A stretch of DNA of 35,493 nt, taken from positions 1 to 35,493 of the forward strand of contig CADEFF010000039.1 in assembly GCA_902826565.1 (NCBI GenBank). The letters are read 5' to 3'. Within the stretch, counting starts at the first letter, position 1. Each line of letters begins with the position of its first letter. Source of the stretch: an uncultured Rhodospirillaceae bacterium (GTDB lineage: Bacteria; Pseudomonadota; Alphaproteobacteria; Dongiales; Dongiaceae). Positions 7,929 to 16,759 of the stretch are shown one piece after another. Both the position numbers and the translations under genes were made by a program. The notes beneath the pieces were generated by a model. The model saw only the letters and a program-made list of their open reading frames with translations. It made no database searches and was not told the DNA's origin.

Positions 7929-9151
7929 AGCGGACCGGGAGATGGGTCGCGGACCGCGCGGTCGCCGTGGCCTTCTTCCTCGCGCTGCCGATCCTGCTCG
8001 CGGCCCCCGCGGCGCTCGGCGGCGGCGCGGCGGCCGACCGCCTCGAGGTCGCGATCGGCCGCGCGCTCTTCGAGCGCGCCTGGGTTCCCGCCCCCTCCTC
8101 CACCCGCGCCAATGACGGGCTCGGGCCGCTTTTCAATGCGCGCGCCTGCGTCGCCTGCCATGGCGGGCTCGAGCGCCATGCGGTGGCGGCGCCGGAGGGC
8201 GAGGGCAGGGTCGCCGCTTCCGCCCTGCTGCGGCTGAGCGATGCCGAAGGCGGCCCGGACCCGGTCTATGGGCGTCAGCTCCAGACGGCGGCCGTGCCCG
8301 GCTTCACGCCCGAAGGCCGGTTGCTGCTGGCGGAGGACGGCAAGACGGTGATCGCCGCCGATCTCGCCGCCGGGGCCTTCGCCGCCATGACGCGCTCGGG
8401 CCTGCGGGTGGCGCCGGGCTTGCGCGGGCTCGGGCTGCTGGCGGCGGTCCCGGCCGAGGCGATCCGCGCCGGCGCCGACCCGGGCGATGCCGACGGCGAC
8501 GGCGTGGAGGGCCGCGTCCACGAGCTTCCGGACGGGAGCATCGGCCGGTTCGGCTGGAAGGCCTCGAGCGCCACGCTCGCGGACCAGATCGCCATCGCCT
8601 TCTCGCTCGATCTCGGCATGGGCACGGCAGAGCGGCCCGCCCCCGCCGGCGATTGCACCCCGGCCGAGCCCGCCTGCATCGCCGGGCCGCATGGCGGCAC
8701 CGCGGCCGAACCGGAGATCCTGCCCGAGATCGTGACCATGCTCGCGCAATATCTGGCGGCGGTGCCGCCGGCGAAACCGGCCGGCCCCGCGGCGGGCGGC
8801 GGGCTTTTTGCCGAGACCGGCTGCGCCGCCTGCCACCGGCTGACGCTCGCGGCCGCCGACGGCAGGCCGGTGCCGGCTTTCACCGACCTGCTGCTGCATG
8901 ACATGGGGCCGGGGCTCGACGGCGGGGCGACCGAGCCCGGCGTCGCGCCGACGGAATGGCGGACGGCGCCGCTCTGGGGCCTCGCCGGCGCCCTCGCCGC
9001 GGGCGCCGGCCTCCTGCATGACGGCCGGGCCGCGGACGTCGCGGCCGCCATCGGCTGGCATGGCGGCGAGGCCACGGGCAGCCGCGATCGCTTCAGTGCG
9101 CTTTCGCCGCAGGACCGTGTGCGCCTGCTCGATTATGTTTCAGGCCTCTGA
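7910..9151 (+). CDS. Di-heme c-type cytochrome, DUF1111 (di-heme oxidoreductase) family, 413 aa
   Basis: This is a periplasmic di-heme protein of the DUF1111 (so-called thiol oxidoreductase) family, distantly related to MauG and bacterial cytochrome c peroxidases. Two haem sites are clear: CVACH at 80-84 and CAACH at 305-309. Between them are family landmarks: GPLFNARACVACHGG, PVYGRQLQ, a DADGDGVEGRV loop and IGRFGWKA. A signal peptide spans about residues 8-40. No ATG is available; GTG 7910 overlaps the multicopper oxidase end by 19 bases and gives a proper basic n-region, whereas GTG 7967 would start inside the hydrophobic core. Role by context: electron transfer linked to iron or copper oxidation. 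The electron donor and acceptor are unknown. Confidence 0.88.
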   Translation: MGEHRLKRTGRWVADRAVAVAFFLALPILLAAPAALGGGAAADRLEVAIGRALFERAWVPAPSSTRANDGLGPLFNARACVACHGGLERHAVAAPEGEGRVAASALLRLSDAEGGPDPVYGRQLQTAAVPGFTPEGRLLLAEDGKTVIAADLAAGAFAAMTRSGLRVAPGLRGLGLLAAVPAEAIRAGADPGDADGDGVEGRVHELPDGSIGRFGWKASSATLADQIAIAFSLDLGMGTAERPAPAGDCTPAEPACIAGPHGGTAAEPEILPEIVTMLAQYLAAVPPAKPAGPAAGGGLFAETGCAACHRLTLAAADGRPVPAFTDLLLHDMGPGLDGGATEPGVAPTEWRTAPLWGLAGALAAGAGLLHDGRAADVAAAIGWHGGEATGSRDRFSALSPQDRVRLLDYVSGL

Positions 9152-9164
9152 CGTGGGCGGATTC

Positions 9165-10253
9165 ATGCAACATCCTGCATCCGGAACGGCCGGCCACCGC
9201 CGCGCGCGACGGTCCGTCGGATTGCTGCTGGTCGTCGCCCTTCTCCCCTTCCTCGTTCCGACCGGCGCTCCCGCGGCACCGCCCGACCTGCAGCCCATCG
9301 CCCTCAAGGTCGCGCAGGAATTCGTGCTGCCGCGCTACATGGAGCTCGCGACCGACGCGGCCGCCGAGCGCGACGCCTGGGACCGTTTCTGCAGGCAGGG
9401 CGCCGACATCGCGGCGCTCGACCATGCCTATTACGAAACCGCCGATGCCTGGTCGGCGATCGAGATCCTGCATTACGGGCCGATCGGCATCGGCGTCCGC
9501 CACGAGCGCATGGCGCATTGGCCCGAGCGCAAGAATGCGGTCGACAAGGCGCTGACGGCCCTTCTCGCCCATGACGATCTCGCCGGCATGACGCCCGAGG
9601 CCTTTGCCCAGACCAGCGTCGCGGGCCAGGGCCTCTCCGCCCTCGAGCGGCTTCTGTTCGATCCGGAGAACCGGCAGGCGCTGACGACCGGCCCCGAGGC
9701 CGCGAAGCGTTGCGCCGCCGGCAAGCTGATCGCGACCAGCCTCGCCACCATTGCGGGCGAGGTATCGCTGGAATGGTCGGCGTCGGACGGACCCGTCGCC
9801 TCGCTCGGTGCCGGCGATCCCGCCAAGGCGAAGCTGATGGTGACGCGCATCGCGACCGATCTGCTCTCGATCTATCAGCTCGTCGGCGACATGAAGCTCG
9901 ACGCGATCATGGGCGAGAGCGCGGAGCTCGCGCGGCCGGCCCTCGCCGAGGGACGGCGCAGCGCCCGCTCCTCGCGCGCCCTCCAGCTCGATCTCGAGGC
10001 CGCGCGCGAGCTGACCCGGCTCCTGATCGGCACCTCGCCCGACGCGGCGCCGATCCTGGCGGCGCTCGATGAGGGAATCGTGCTGACTGACGCGCTGCCG
10101 CCGGATTTCGGGCCGCTCGCGCTGGAGCCGGCGGGCCGCGCCGAGCTCGCCCTGATCCGGCAGCAGGTGCGGGAGGCGCGCGACCTTTCGAATGCGACCG
10201 TGCCGGCCGTGCTCGGCGTGACGCTGGGGTTCAACAGTCTCGATGGCGATTGA
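9165..10253 (+). CDS. Second imelysin family protein, 362 aa, lacking the GxHxxE histidine
   Basis: This is an exported imelysin-domain protein, paralogous in fold to the one at 5177-6448 but of the shorter type paired with DUF1111 and DUF1513 genes. A basic, hydrophobic signal peptide covers residues about 12-37. Family landmarks include AWSAIEILHYGPIGIG and WPERKN. At the place of GxHxxE the sequence reads GLSALE (156-161), with serine 158 instead of histidine. The following RLLFDPENRQAL parallels FLLWGQD of the first copy. The ATG at 9165 is chosen; GTG 9153 and ATG 9135 are in frame and would overlap or abut the previous gene. It probably works with the neighbouring di-heme protein in the periplasm. 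Confidence 0.85.
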   Translation: MQHPASGTAGHRRARRSVGLLLVVALLPFLVPTGAPAAPPDLQPIALKVAQEFVLPRYMELATDAAAERDAWDRFCRQGADIAALDHAYYETADAWSAIEILHYGPIGIGVRHERMAHWPERKNAVDKALTALLAHDDLAGMTPEAFAQTSVAGQGLSALERLLFDPENRQALTTGPEAAKRCAAGKLIATSLATIAGEVSLEWSASDGPVASLGAGDPAKAKLMVTRIATDLLSIYQLVGDMKLDAIMGESAELARPALAEGRRSARSSRALQLDLEAARELTRLLIGTSPDAAPILAALDEGIVLTDALPPDFGPLALEPAGRAELALIRQQVREARDLSNATVPAVLGVTLGFNSLDGD

Positions 10254-11361
10254 TCGCAGGCGATTTCTGATCGGCGCCGGCGCGGCCCTGGGCGCCGCCT
10301 TCGCGCCCCGCCGCGGCAACGCCGATGCGTCCTCCGCCGCTTCGCTCCTCTATGTCGGCGCCTGCGCCGATGCCGCGGGCGGCTACTGGGTCGCGGGCTT
10401 CGACAGGGCGGGCGTGCTAAGCTTCGCCACGGCCCTGCCCGGCCGCGGCCACGACATCCTGCTGCATCCGGACGGCGACGAGCTGCTGGTCTTCGCCCGG
10501 CGGCCCGGGCTCTGGTTCGTCCGGATCGGGCGCGAGAAGGGCGAGCTCCGGCAGATCGTCGAGGCGGCGGCGGGACGGCATTTCTACGGTCATGGCGCCT
10601 TCTCGCCGGACGGAAAGCGGCTCTATGCGAGCGAGAACCTGATCGCGACCGGCGACGGGCTGCTCGGCATCTATGACGCGACGGACGGCTACCGCCGCCT
10701 CGGCGAACAGCCGAGCTTCGGCATCGGCCCGCATGACCTCGCCTATCTGCCCGGCACCGACCGGATGGTGATCGCCAATGGCGGCATCCGCACCCATCCG
10801 GATACCGGCCGCGAGATCCTCAATCCCGACAGCATGGCGCCGAGCCTGGTGACGGTGCGCCCGGCGACGGGCGAGCTCCTGAACGAGGTCGATTTCGGGC
10901 CCGCGCTCCGGACGCTCAGCATCCGCCACCTCGCCGCCGCGACCGACGGCACCGTCGCCTTCGGCTGCCAGTCCCAGGGCGACCCCTTCGACCTGCCGCC
11001 GCTGGTCGGGCTGCTCGATCCCGACGGCAAGGCGCGCTTCCTCGACATGCCGGAAACCGACCTCGGCGCGCTCGCCAACTATGTGGGCTCGATCGAGCTC
11101 GACCGCGACGGCACGGTGGTGGCCGCCACCAGCCCGCATGGCGGCATGGTCGCCTATTGGGACCGGCCCTCCGGCCGCTATCTCGGGCGGCGCGCCATGT
11201 CCGACGTCTGCGGCGTGGCGCCCACCGCCGTGGCGCGCGAGTTCATGCTGACCTCGGGGAACAGCGGCGTCGAGCTGTCGCCGGTCGCCGCCGAGGCGCT
11301 GCACCCGCTCGCCGCGGGCCTCGCCGACTGGAGCTGGGACAACCATCTGATCGCGGTCTGA
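10243..11361 (+). CDS. DUF1513 family protein with Tat signal, 372 aa
   Basis: This is a periplasmic beta-propeller-like protein of the DUF1513 family, the usual last gene of imelysin-DUF1111-imelysin-DUF1513 clusters. A twin-arginine type signal, DRRRFLIGAGAALGAAFA, spans residues about 4-22. Later family stretches are LPGRGHDILLHPDG, FYGHGAFSPDGKRLYASEN, GIGPHDLAYLPG and a C-terminal WDNHLIAV. Its biochemical role is unknown; the repeated HG/HD and propeller-like blades suggest a metal- or ligand-binding scaffold. It overlaps the preceding imelysin by 11 bases, so translational coupling is likely. Tat export implies folding, perhaps cofactor loading, before export. The gene converges on a lipoprotein gene 11 bp beyond its stop. 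Confidence 0.85.
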   Translation: MAIDRRRFLIGAGAALGAAFAPRRGNADASSAASLLYVGACADAAGGYWVAGFDRAGVLSFATALPGRGHDILLHPDGDELLVFARRPGLWFVRIGREKGELRQIVEAAAGRHFYGHGAFSPDGKRLYASENLIATGDGLLGIYDATDGYRRLGEQPSFGIGPHDLAYLPGTDRMVIANGGIRTHPDTGREILNPDSMAPSLVTVRPATGELLNEVDFGPALRTLSIRHLAAATDGTVAFGCQSQGDPFDLPPLVGLLDPDGKARFLDMPETDLGALANYVGSIELDRDGTVVAATSPHGGMVAYWDRPSGRYLGRRAMSDVCGVAPTAVAREFMLTSGNSGVELSPVAAEALHPLAAGLADWSWDNHLIAV

Positions 11362-11372
11362 GCGGCGCGCGC

Positions 11373-11981
11373 TCAGCGCAGGAAGATGCCGAAATGGGTA
11401 TCGATCTGCGTCTCGAGCTCGGCGTTGAGCGTGTCCAGCAGCCGCTGCGTCATCGCGAACCAGAGCTGCTCGCGCTGATTCAGCGTCATGTCCTCCGTCG
11501 CCGTCGCCGAATCGCGCGCCTCGGCGGTGATGACGCCGGACTGGGCACCGGCGCGGTTGTTCACCTCGAGCCGCACCTGCAGCAGCGCGTCATAGCGGTC
11601 GGACTGATCTTGCGTGAAGGCGCCGACGAGGCCGGTGGTGCGCGGCAGCCGGGTCGCCACCACGCTCGCCTCGAGGACCGTGTAGCGGGCGAGGCCGTCG
11701 GCGCCCACGGCCTGCAGCCGGTCGCGCCCCCAGCGCGCCGCGCCGACCCCGGGATGGGTCGGGAAATCGTTCTCGATGCGGTCGGGATCGGCCGAGCGGC
11801 GATAGGCTTCGACCACCTCGATCCGGGCGACGTCGAGCCGGATCGGCGGTAGATGCTGGAAGGTGAGATCGGCGAAGCTTTCGCGGCGCGGCGGCATGTC
11901 GCAGCCGGCGAGCGGAACGAGGAGGAGAAGCGACAGGATTGCGAGGAGCAGGCGGCGCGGAAACTCGACCGGAGCGATCAT
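11373..11981 (-). CDS. Conserved hypothetical lipoprotein, 202 aa
   Basis: This is a putative lipoprotein of unknown function. The start at 11981 gives a basic n-region (EFPRR), a leucine-rich core and a lipobox LVPLAGC with the cysteine at residue 27. An upstream ATG at 12032 would overlap hslO and make the signal too long. The mature part has alternating amphipathic segments: PIRLDVARIEVVEAY, a central RYTVLEASVVATRL and a C-terminal LNQREQLWFAMTQRLLDTLNAELE helix. This layout resembles small periplasmic domains of envelope lipoproteins. It is the last gene of the argD-argF-hslO strand group, 34 bp after hslO. No ribosome site is evident. I do not recognise the family with certainty. Confidence 0.7.
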   Translation of the reverse strand: MIAPVEFPRRLLLAILSLLLLVPLAGCDMPPRRESFADLTFQHLPPIRLDVARIEVVEAYRRSADPDRIENDFPTHPGVGAARWGRDRLQAVGADGLARYTVLEASVVATRLPRTTGLVGAFTQDQSDRYDALLQVRLEVNNRAGAQSGVITAEARDSATATEDMTLNQREQLWFAMTQRLLDTLNAELETQIDTHFGIFLR

Positions 11982-12015
11982 GGTCCGCGAGCCTGCGACG
12001 GCCTCCCGGCAAGCG

Positions 12016-12969
12016 TCAAGAGTCGGCGGCATCCTCCGGAGCGGCCGGGAGGGCCGCGAGATCCGCTTCGCTGAAATCGTAGCTGCGGCCGCAGAACTCG
12101 CAGGTCACGAAGATGCGCCCTTCGATCTTCATCTCCTCGAGATCCGCCGCGCCGAGCGAGGCCAGCACCCGCTCGACGCGCGCGCGCGAGCAGCGGCATT
12201 CCGCCTTCAGCGGGATCGGCCGGAACACCCTCACCCCGTCCTCGTGGAACAGCCGATAGAGCAGATCCTCCGAAGGCAGGCCCGGATCGGTGAGCTCGGC
12301 CGTGCTGCAGCTTCCCATCAGCATGACGGCGCGCCGCCAGCTTTCCTCGGCGTCCTCGCGCTCGGTCTCGTCGGGGCCTTCCGGGGGCAGGCGCTGCAGC
12401 ATCAGGGCGCCGGCGCGCCAGCCGGCATTCTCCGCCGTCGCGCCCACGGGCGGCCGCGCCGCGATCAGGATCGCCGCCTCGAGCTGCTCCGACTGGCGGA
12501 AATAGGCATGGATGCATTCCGCGAGCGTGGCGCCCTCGAGCTCGACGATGCCCTGATAGCGCTCGGTATGCTGCCCCTGGTCCACCGTGAAGGCGAGATA
12601 GCCGGCGCCGAAGAGCCGCGGCACCGACGGATCGGCGTCCTGCAGAGCGAGCGCCGCCACCGCCGCCTCATCGAACTGCGCATAGCCCCGCATCTGGCCG
12701 GCGCTCGTCGCATCGGCCACCAGCAGCCGCACCGGCCCGTCGCCTTTGATCTGCAGCGTGAAGATGCCGTCATATTTGAGCGCGGCGGCGAGCGCCGCCG
12801 TCAGCGCCAGCGCCTCGGCGAGGCGGGTCGCGACCAGCTTCGGATAGCGGTGATGGCGCAGGATCTCGTCCACCAGCGGACCGAGCCGCACCAGCCGGCC
12901 GCGAAGCCGGGTCGCTTCGATCTGAAACGGCAGGATCCTGTCGTCGGCGCTGTGGTCGGGCCGCACCAC
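12016..12969 (-). CDS. hslO: Redox-regulated chaperone Hsp33, 317 aa
   Basis: Hsp33 is a cytoplasmic holdase activated by oxidation of its C-terminal zinc centre, protecting proteins during oxidative stress. The redox switch is intact: CRC at 258-260 and CEFC at 290-293, the expected CXC and CXXC. Upstream are family stretches GPVRLLVADATSAGQMRGYA (about 78-97), LFGAGYLAFTVDQ and ERYQGIVELEG. The protein is slightly longer than E. coli Hsp33 (about 290), mainly through an acidic insertion around 195-210. No ATG exists at the start; GTG 12969 (or 12966) is the likely initiator, 8 bp after the argF stop, with TTG 12981 as an alternative overlapping it. Coupling to argF translation is likely. 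Confidence 0.92.
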   Translation of the reverse strand: MVRPDHSADDRILPFQIEATRLRGRLVRLGPLVDEILRHHRYPKLVATRLAEALALTAALAAALKYDGIFTLQIKGDGPVRLLVADATSAGQMRGYAQFDEAAVAALALQDADPSVPRLFGAGYLAFTVDQGQHTERYQGIVELEGATLAECIHAYFRQSEQLEAAILIAARPPVGATAENAGWRAGALMLQRLPPEGPDETEREDAEESWRRAVMLMGSCSTAELTDPGLPSEDLLYRLFHEDGVRVFRPIPLKAECRCSRARVERVLASLGAADLEEMKIEGRIFVTCEFCGRSYDFSEADLAALPAAPEDAADS

Positions 12970-12977
12970 CGCCGCGC

Positions 12978-13907
12978 TCAAACCTTGCCGAAGCACCAGA
13001 GCAGGATGCCCTTCTGCGCGTGAAGCCGGTTTTCCGCCTCGTCCCAGACGACCGATCGCGGGCCGTCGATGACCTCCGCCGTCACCTCCTCGCCGCGATG
13101 GGCCGGCAGGCAATGCAGGAAGACGGCGTCCGGCCGCGCCTTCGCCATCAGCGGCTCGGTCACCTGGAAGGGCGCCAGCAGCACATGGCGGCCGACCGCG
13201 TCGCCGTTTCCCATCGAGACCCAGACGTCGGTGACGACGCCGTCCGCACCCCGCACCGCCTCGTCCGGGCGATCGGTGACCGTGACCTTCCCGCCTTCGT
13301 TCGCGGCCCAGCCCAGCACCTCGCACGGCGGCATCAGCGCGCGCGGGCAGGCGATGGCGAGCTCGAAGCCGAACCGCACCGCCGCATGGGTCCAGGAGGT
13401 CGCCATGTTGTTGCCGTCGCCGATCCAGGCGATGCGCTTGCCGGCGATCGGTCCGCGATGCTCCTCGAAGGTCATCACGTCCGCCATGAGCTGGCAGGGA
13501 TGGGTGCGGTCGGTCAGGCCGTTGATCACCGGGACGGTCGCGTTCTCCGCGAGCTCGAGGAGCTTCTCCTCCTTCGTCGTGCGCACCATGATGCAATCGA
13601 CGTAGCGCGAGAGCACGCGGGCGGTGTCGGCCACCGTCTCGCCGCGCCCGAGCTGCATGCTGTCGCGCTCCAGCACCACCGCCTCGCCGCCGAGCTGCTT
13701 GATGGCGAGCTCGAAGGAGACGCGGGTGCGGGTCGAGGGCTTCTCGAAGATGAGGGCGAGCGATTTGCCGGCGAGCGGCCGCGGATCGCCGCCCGGAACC
13801 TGCCCGCGCTTGCAGGCGGCGGCGGCGTCCAGCATGTGCCGCAGCGTCGGCTGATCGAGCCGGTCGAGATCGAGGAAATGCCGGATCGGCTGCGGGGGTT
13901 TCGCCAT
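12978..13907 (-). CDS. argF: Ornithine carbamoyltransferase, 309 aa
   Basis: This enzyme joins ornithine and carbamoyl phosphate to make citrulline in arginine synthesis. The carbamoyl-phosphate loop is visible as [12 protein letters not shown] (STRT at 58-61), with HPCQ at 136-139 and the ornithine-side [10 protein letters not shown] at 265-274. Normal length for anabolic enzymes is about 305-310. The ATG at 13907 lies 8 bp after the argD stop, and no strong ribosome site is seen, so translation is probably coupled. The order argD-argF-hslO is common in alphaproteobacteria. The long open frame upstream of the ATG is the shadow of argD. Confidence 0.96.
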   Translation of the reverse strand: MAKPPQPIRHFLDLDRLDQPTLRHMLDAAAACKRGQVPGGDPRPLAGKSLALIFEKPSTRTRVSFELAIKQLGGEAVVLERDSMQLGRGETVADTARVLSRYVDCIMVRTTKEEKLLELAENATVPVINGLTDRTHPCQLMADVMTFEEHRGPIAGKRIAWIGDGNNMATSWTHAAVRFGFELAIACPRALMPPCEVLGWAANEGGKVTVTDRPDEAVRGADGVVTDVWVSMGNGDAVGRHVLLAPFQVTEPLMAKARPDAVFLHCLPAHRGEEVTAEVIDGPRSVVWDEAENRLHAQKGILLWCFGKV

Positions 13908-13915
13908 CGGTCGGC

Positions 13916-15109
13916 TCAGGTCCAGCCGGCGGCGACGGCGTCGAGCGCGTCCATCGCTTCCGCGATCTCCGCCTCGGTGACGACGAGCGGCGGCAGCAGC
14001 CGCAGCACATTGTCGCCGGCGGTGACGACGAGGACGTTCCGGTCGCGCAGGCGGTTCATCACCTCGGTGTTCGGCACCTCGCATTTGATCCCGATCATGA
14101 GGCCCCGACCGCGCAGCTCGCCGAAGAGCTTCGGGTGGCGCCTGGCGAGCGCCGCGAGGCGGCTGCGCAGCAAATCGCTCATCCGCTCGACCCGCGCGAA
14201 GAAGCCCTCTTCCAGCATGACGTCGAGCACCGCGTTGCCGACCGCCATGGCGAGCGGGTTCCCGCCGAAGGTGCTGCCGTGATTGCCGGGGCCGAAGGCG
14301 GCCGCGACCTTGTCGTTCGCGAGGCAGGCGCCGACCGGGAAGCCGCCGCCGAGCGCCTTCGCCGTCGCCACGATGTCGGGCTTCACCCCGGCCCATTCAT
14401 GGGCGAAGAGCTTGCCGGTGCGGCCCATGCCGCATTGCACCTCGTCGAAGAAGAGCACGAGGCCGAACTCGTCGGCGATCGTGCGCAGCCCCTTCAGGTA
14501 ATCGTCGGAGGCGGCGCGCATGCCGCCTTCGCCCTGCACCGGCTCGACCAGGATCGCGCCGGTCTCCGGCGTGATGGCCGCGCGCAGCTCGTTCAGGTTG
14601 CCGTAGGCGACGCGGTCGAACCCGTCGACGATCGGATCGAACCCCTTGAGATGCTTCTCCTGGCCGCCGGCCGCGATGGTCGCGAGCGTGCGGCCGTGGA
14701 AGGCGCCCTCCGTGCAGATCACGCGAAAGCGCTTCTTGTCGCCGAAATCGTCCTGGTACTTGCGCGCGAGCTTGAGGCCGCATTCGATCGCCTCGGCGCC
14801 GGAATTGCTGAAGAACACCTTGTCGGCGAAGGATGCGTCCGCCAGCCGTCGGGCGAGACGCTCCTGCCCCGGGATGCGATAGAGGTTCGAGCAATGCCAG
14901 AGCTTGCCGGCCTGCTCCTTCAGCGTCGCGACGAGATGGGGATGCGAATGGCCGAGCCCGTTGACCGCGATGCCGCTCGCGAAATCGAGATAGCGTCGCC
15001 CGTCCGCCGTGAAGAGATAGCAGCCCTCGCCGCACTCGAAGGCGAGATCGGCGCGGGCGTAGGTCGGCATCAGGGCGGACGACGTCGAAACTTGCGCGGA
15101 GGCAGACAT
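13916..15109 (-). CDS. argD: Acetylornithine aminotransferase (class III, PLP), 397 aa
   Basis: This is a PLP-dependent transaminase making N-acetylornithine from N-acetylglutamate semialdehyde, and in many bacteria also acting in lysine synthesis. Class III features are intact: [16 protein letters not shown] (101-116), [11 protein letters not shown] (137-146), the cofactor-binding [13 protein letters not shown] (D222) and the Schiff-base lysine K251 in [13 protein letters not shown]. The start at 15109 follows a GAGGG ribosome site; 44 further upstream codons are open but look non-coding. First gene of the argD-argF-hslO-lipoprotein unit. Its promoter should lie in the 275-bp gap shared with the divergent VOC gene; I could not pick one out. 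Confidence 0.95.
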   Translation of the reverse strand: MSASAQVSTSSALMPTYARADLAFECGEGCYLFTADGRRYLDFASGIAVNGLGHSHPHLVATLKEQAGKLWHCSNLYRIPGQERLARRLADASFADKVFFSNSGAEAIECGLKLARKYQDDFGDKKRFRVICTEGAFHGRTLATIAAGGQEKHLKGFDPIVDGFDRVAYGNLNELRAAITPETGAILVEPVQGEGGMRAASDDYLKGLRTIADEFGLVLFFDEVQCGMGRTGKLFAHEWAGVKPDIVATAKALGGGFPVGACLANDKVAAAFGPGNHGSTFGGNPLAMAVGNAVLDVMLEEGFFARVERMSDLLRSRLAALARRHPKLFGELRGRGLMIGIKCEVPNTEVMNRLRDRNVLVVTAGDNVLRLLPPLVVTEAEIAEAMDALDAVAAGWT

Positions 15110-15384
15110 GGATCGAGCCCTCGGTATTTGGGCCGGCTTCAAAGAGGGGCTGGCGGGGACGAAGCCCGAGACTATCGGGACTGCGGGCGAGGCTGTCAAC
15201 CGAGCCGGGCCGGGGCCGGGCCGCGGCCAAGGCCGGGACAATGCCCGGGTTTCCGTTTCGGGGCCGATCCGTCGCCATTATCCGCAAGGCCGGCGATGAA
15301 CGGCCCCATAGAGACCGGTGTGGACGCGCAAGTTCGACTTTAGAATGCGAGAGATTGCTCACCGGGGCGTGTCGGGGGACCTCC

Positions 15385-15771
15385 ATGCGTGAAATCGCCT
15401 TGACGTCGATCGTTCCGATCCTGTTCGTTCGCGACGTATCCGCGAGCGCCGCCTTCTTCCAGGAGAAGCTGGGGTTCGAGACCGACTTCCTTTACGGCAC
15501 GCCGCCGTTCTACGGCTCGGTCTCGCGCGGCGAAATCTGCCTGCATCTCCGCTTCGTCCGCCAGCCGACCTTCGCCGAGCTCGCGGCGCGGGAGGTTTCC
15601 CTGATCCTGGCCACCATCGAGGTCTCCGACCTTCAAGGGTTGTTCGAAGAGTTCAAGGGGCGCGGCGTGGCGTTCGCCCAGATGCCGACCAGGCAGCCTT
15701 GGGGCGGAACGGATTTCCAGGTCCGCGACCCCGACGGAAACGTGATTTCCTTCGTCACTTACGAGCAGTGA
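15385..15771 (+). CDS. VOC (glyoxalase/bleomycin-resistance) family protein, 128 aa
   Basis: This is a small vicinal-oxygen-chelate fold protein. The two beta-alpha-beta-beta-beta halves are recognisable: VPILFVRDVSASAAFFQEKLGF at the N terminus (about 10-31), ICLHLRF midway, and a C-terminal GTDFQVRDPDGNVISFVTYEQ, the classic ending of glyoxalase superfamily proteins. Length fits a single VOC subunit that dimerises. Substrate cannot be read from the sequence; options include antibiotic-binding proteins of the bleomycin type and small dioxygenase- or lyase-like enzymes. The ATG follows GGGGGACCTCC. It is divergent from argD and probably monocistronic. Confidence 0.85.
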   Translation: MREIALTSIVPILFVRDVSASAAFFQEKLGFETDFLYGTPPFYGSVSRGEICLHLRFVRQPTFAELAAREVSLILATIEVSDLQGLFEEFKGRGVAFAQMPTRQPWGGTDFQVRDPDGNVISFVTYEQ

Positions 15772-15943
15772 CGGCGAAGGCCGGAACGTCATTCGCGCTG
15801 CGCCGACTGCCTCACGGTTCCCGCCCGAACCCGAATTTTCGCGCCGGGACACGGAGCCGGCCGCGCAGTTTTTGCCCGCCGGGCGAATTGCCGCTAGCCT
15901 TCGCCGGTCGCCCGCAAGGCCGCCCCGGAAGGAGCCGCATCCG

Positions 15944-16759
15944 ATGAAAACCCCGCGTCTCGACCGCATCGATCTCACGGCGCGCATCCCCGACAAGGAA
16001 ACCTACGAAAAGCGGCTGAAGACGCTGCAGCTCGAGCTTCTCACGGTGCAGCAGGCCAACTGGCGCCAGCGTCGCCGCGCCGTCGTGCTGTTCGAGGGGT
16101 GGGACACGGCCGGCAAGGGCAGCATCATCCGCCGGATCTCCGAGCGGCTCGATCCCCGGCAATGCCTCGTCTGGCCGATCGGCCGCCCGAGCGAGGAGGA
16201 GCAGGGCCGGCACTATCTCTACCGCTTCTGGGAGAGGCTGCCGCAGCCGGGGAGCATCGCGATCTTCGACCGCTCCTGGTACGGCCGCGTGCTGGTGGAG
16301 CGGGTCGAGGGCCTCATCGGCAAGCCCGACTGGAAACGCGCCTATCGCGAGATCAACGAGTTCGAACGGATGCTGGTCGATGACGGCATAAGGCTGATCA
16401 AGCTATTCCTCCACATCACGCCCGAGGAACAGCTCGAGCGGCTCGTGGAGCGGCTGGAAACGCCGTACAAGCGCTGGAAGCTGACGGCGGACGACCTCCG
16501 CAACCGGGCGCACTGGAACGACTACGAAAAGGCGATAGACGACATGTTCCGCGAGACCAGCACGCGGCGGGCGCCCTGGCACGCGCTCGGCGCCAATTAC
16601 AAATGGCACGCGCGCATCCGCGCCTTCGAGGTCATCATCGACGGGATCTCGAAAGGCATGGACCTCGAGCAGCCGGCGGCCGACCGCAAGATCGCGACCG
16701 CGATCCGCGCCATGGTCCGCAAGAGCGAGCGCCGCGGGGGAAGCGCGCTCACGCCTTGA
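15944..16759 (+). CDS. ppk2: Polyphosphate kinase 2 family protein, 271 aa
   Basis: This is a PPK2-type kinase that transfers phosphate between polyphosphate and nucleotides (ADP/GDP or AMP, depending on subclass). The Walker A loop is GWDTAGKGS (52-60) and the Walker B/lid region is IFDRSWYGRVLVERVEG (about 107-123), both diagnostic, followed by LFLHITPEEQLERL, YKRWKLTADDLRNRAHWNDY and a lid ending in NYKWHARIRAFEVI. Size matches single-domain PPK2 proteins (about 270-300). The ATG has a GGAAGGAG ribosome site 7-8 bases upstream. Its 3' end overlaps the convergent ABC-2 permease gene by 11 bases. The direction of catalysis cannot be assigned by eye. Confidence 0.93.
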   Translation: MKTPRLDRIDLTARIPDKETYEKRLKTLQLELLTVQQANWRQRRRAVVLFEGWDTAGKGSIIRRISERLDPRQCLVWPIGRPSEEEQGRHYLYRFWERLPQPGSIAIFDRSWYGRVLVERVEGLIGKPDWKRAYREINEFERMLVDDGIRLIKLFLHITPEEQLERLVERLETPYKRWKLTADDLRNRAHWNDYEKAIDDMFRETSTRRAPWHALGANYKWHARIRAFEVIIDGISKGMDLEQPAADRKIATAIRAMVRKSERRGGSALTP

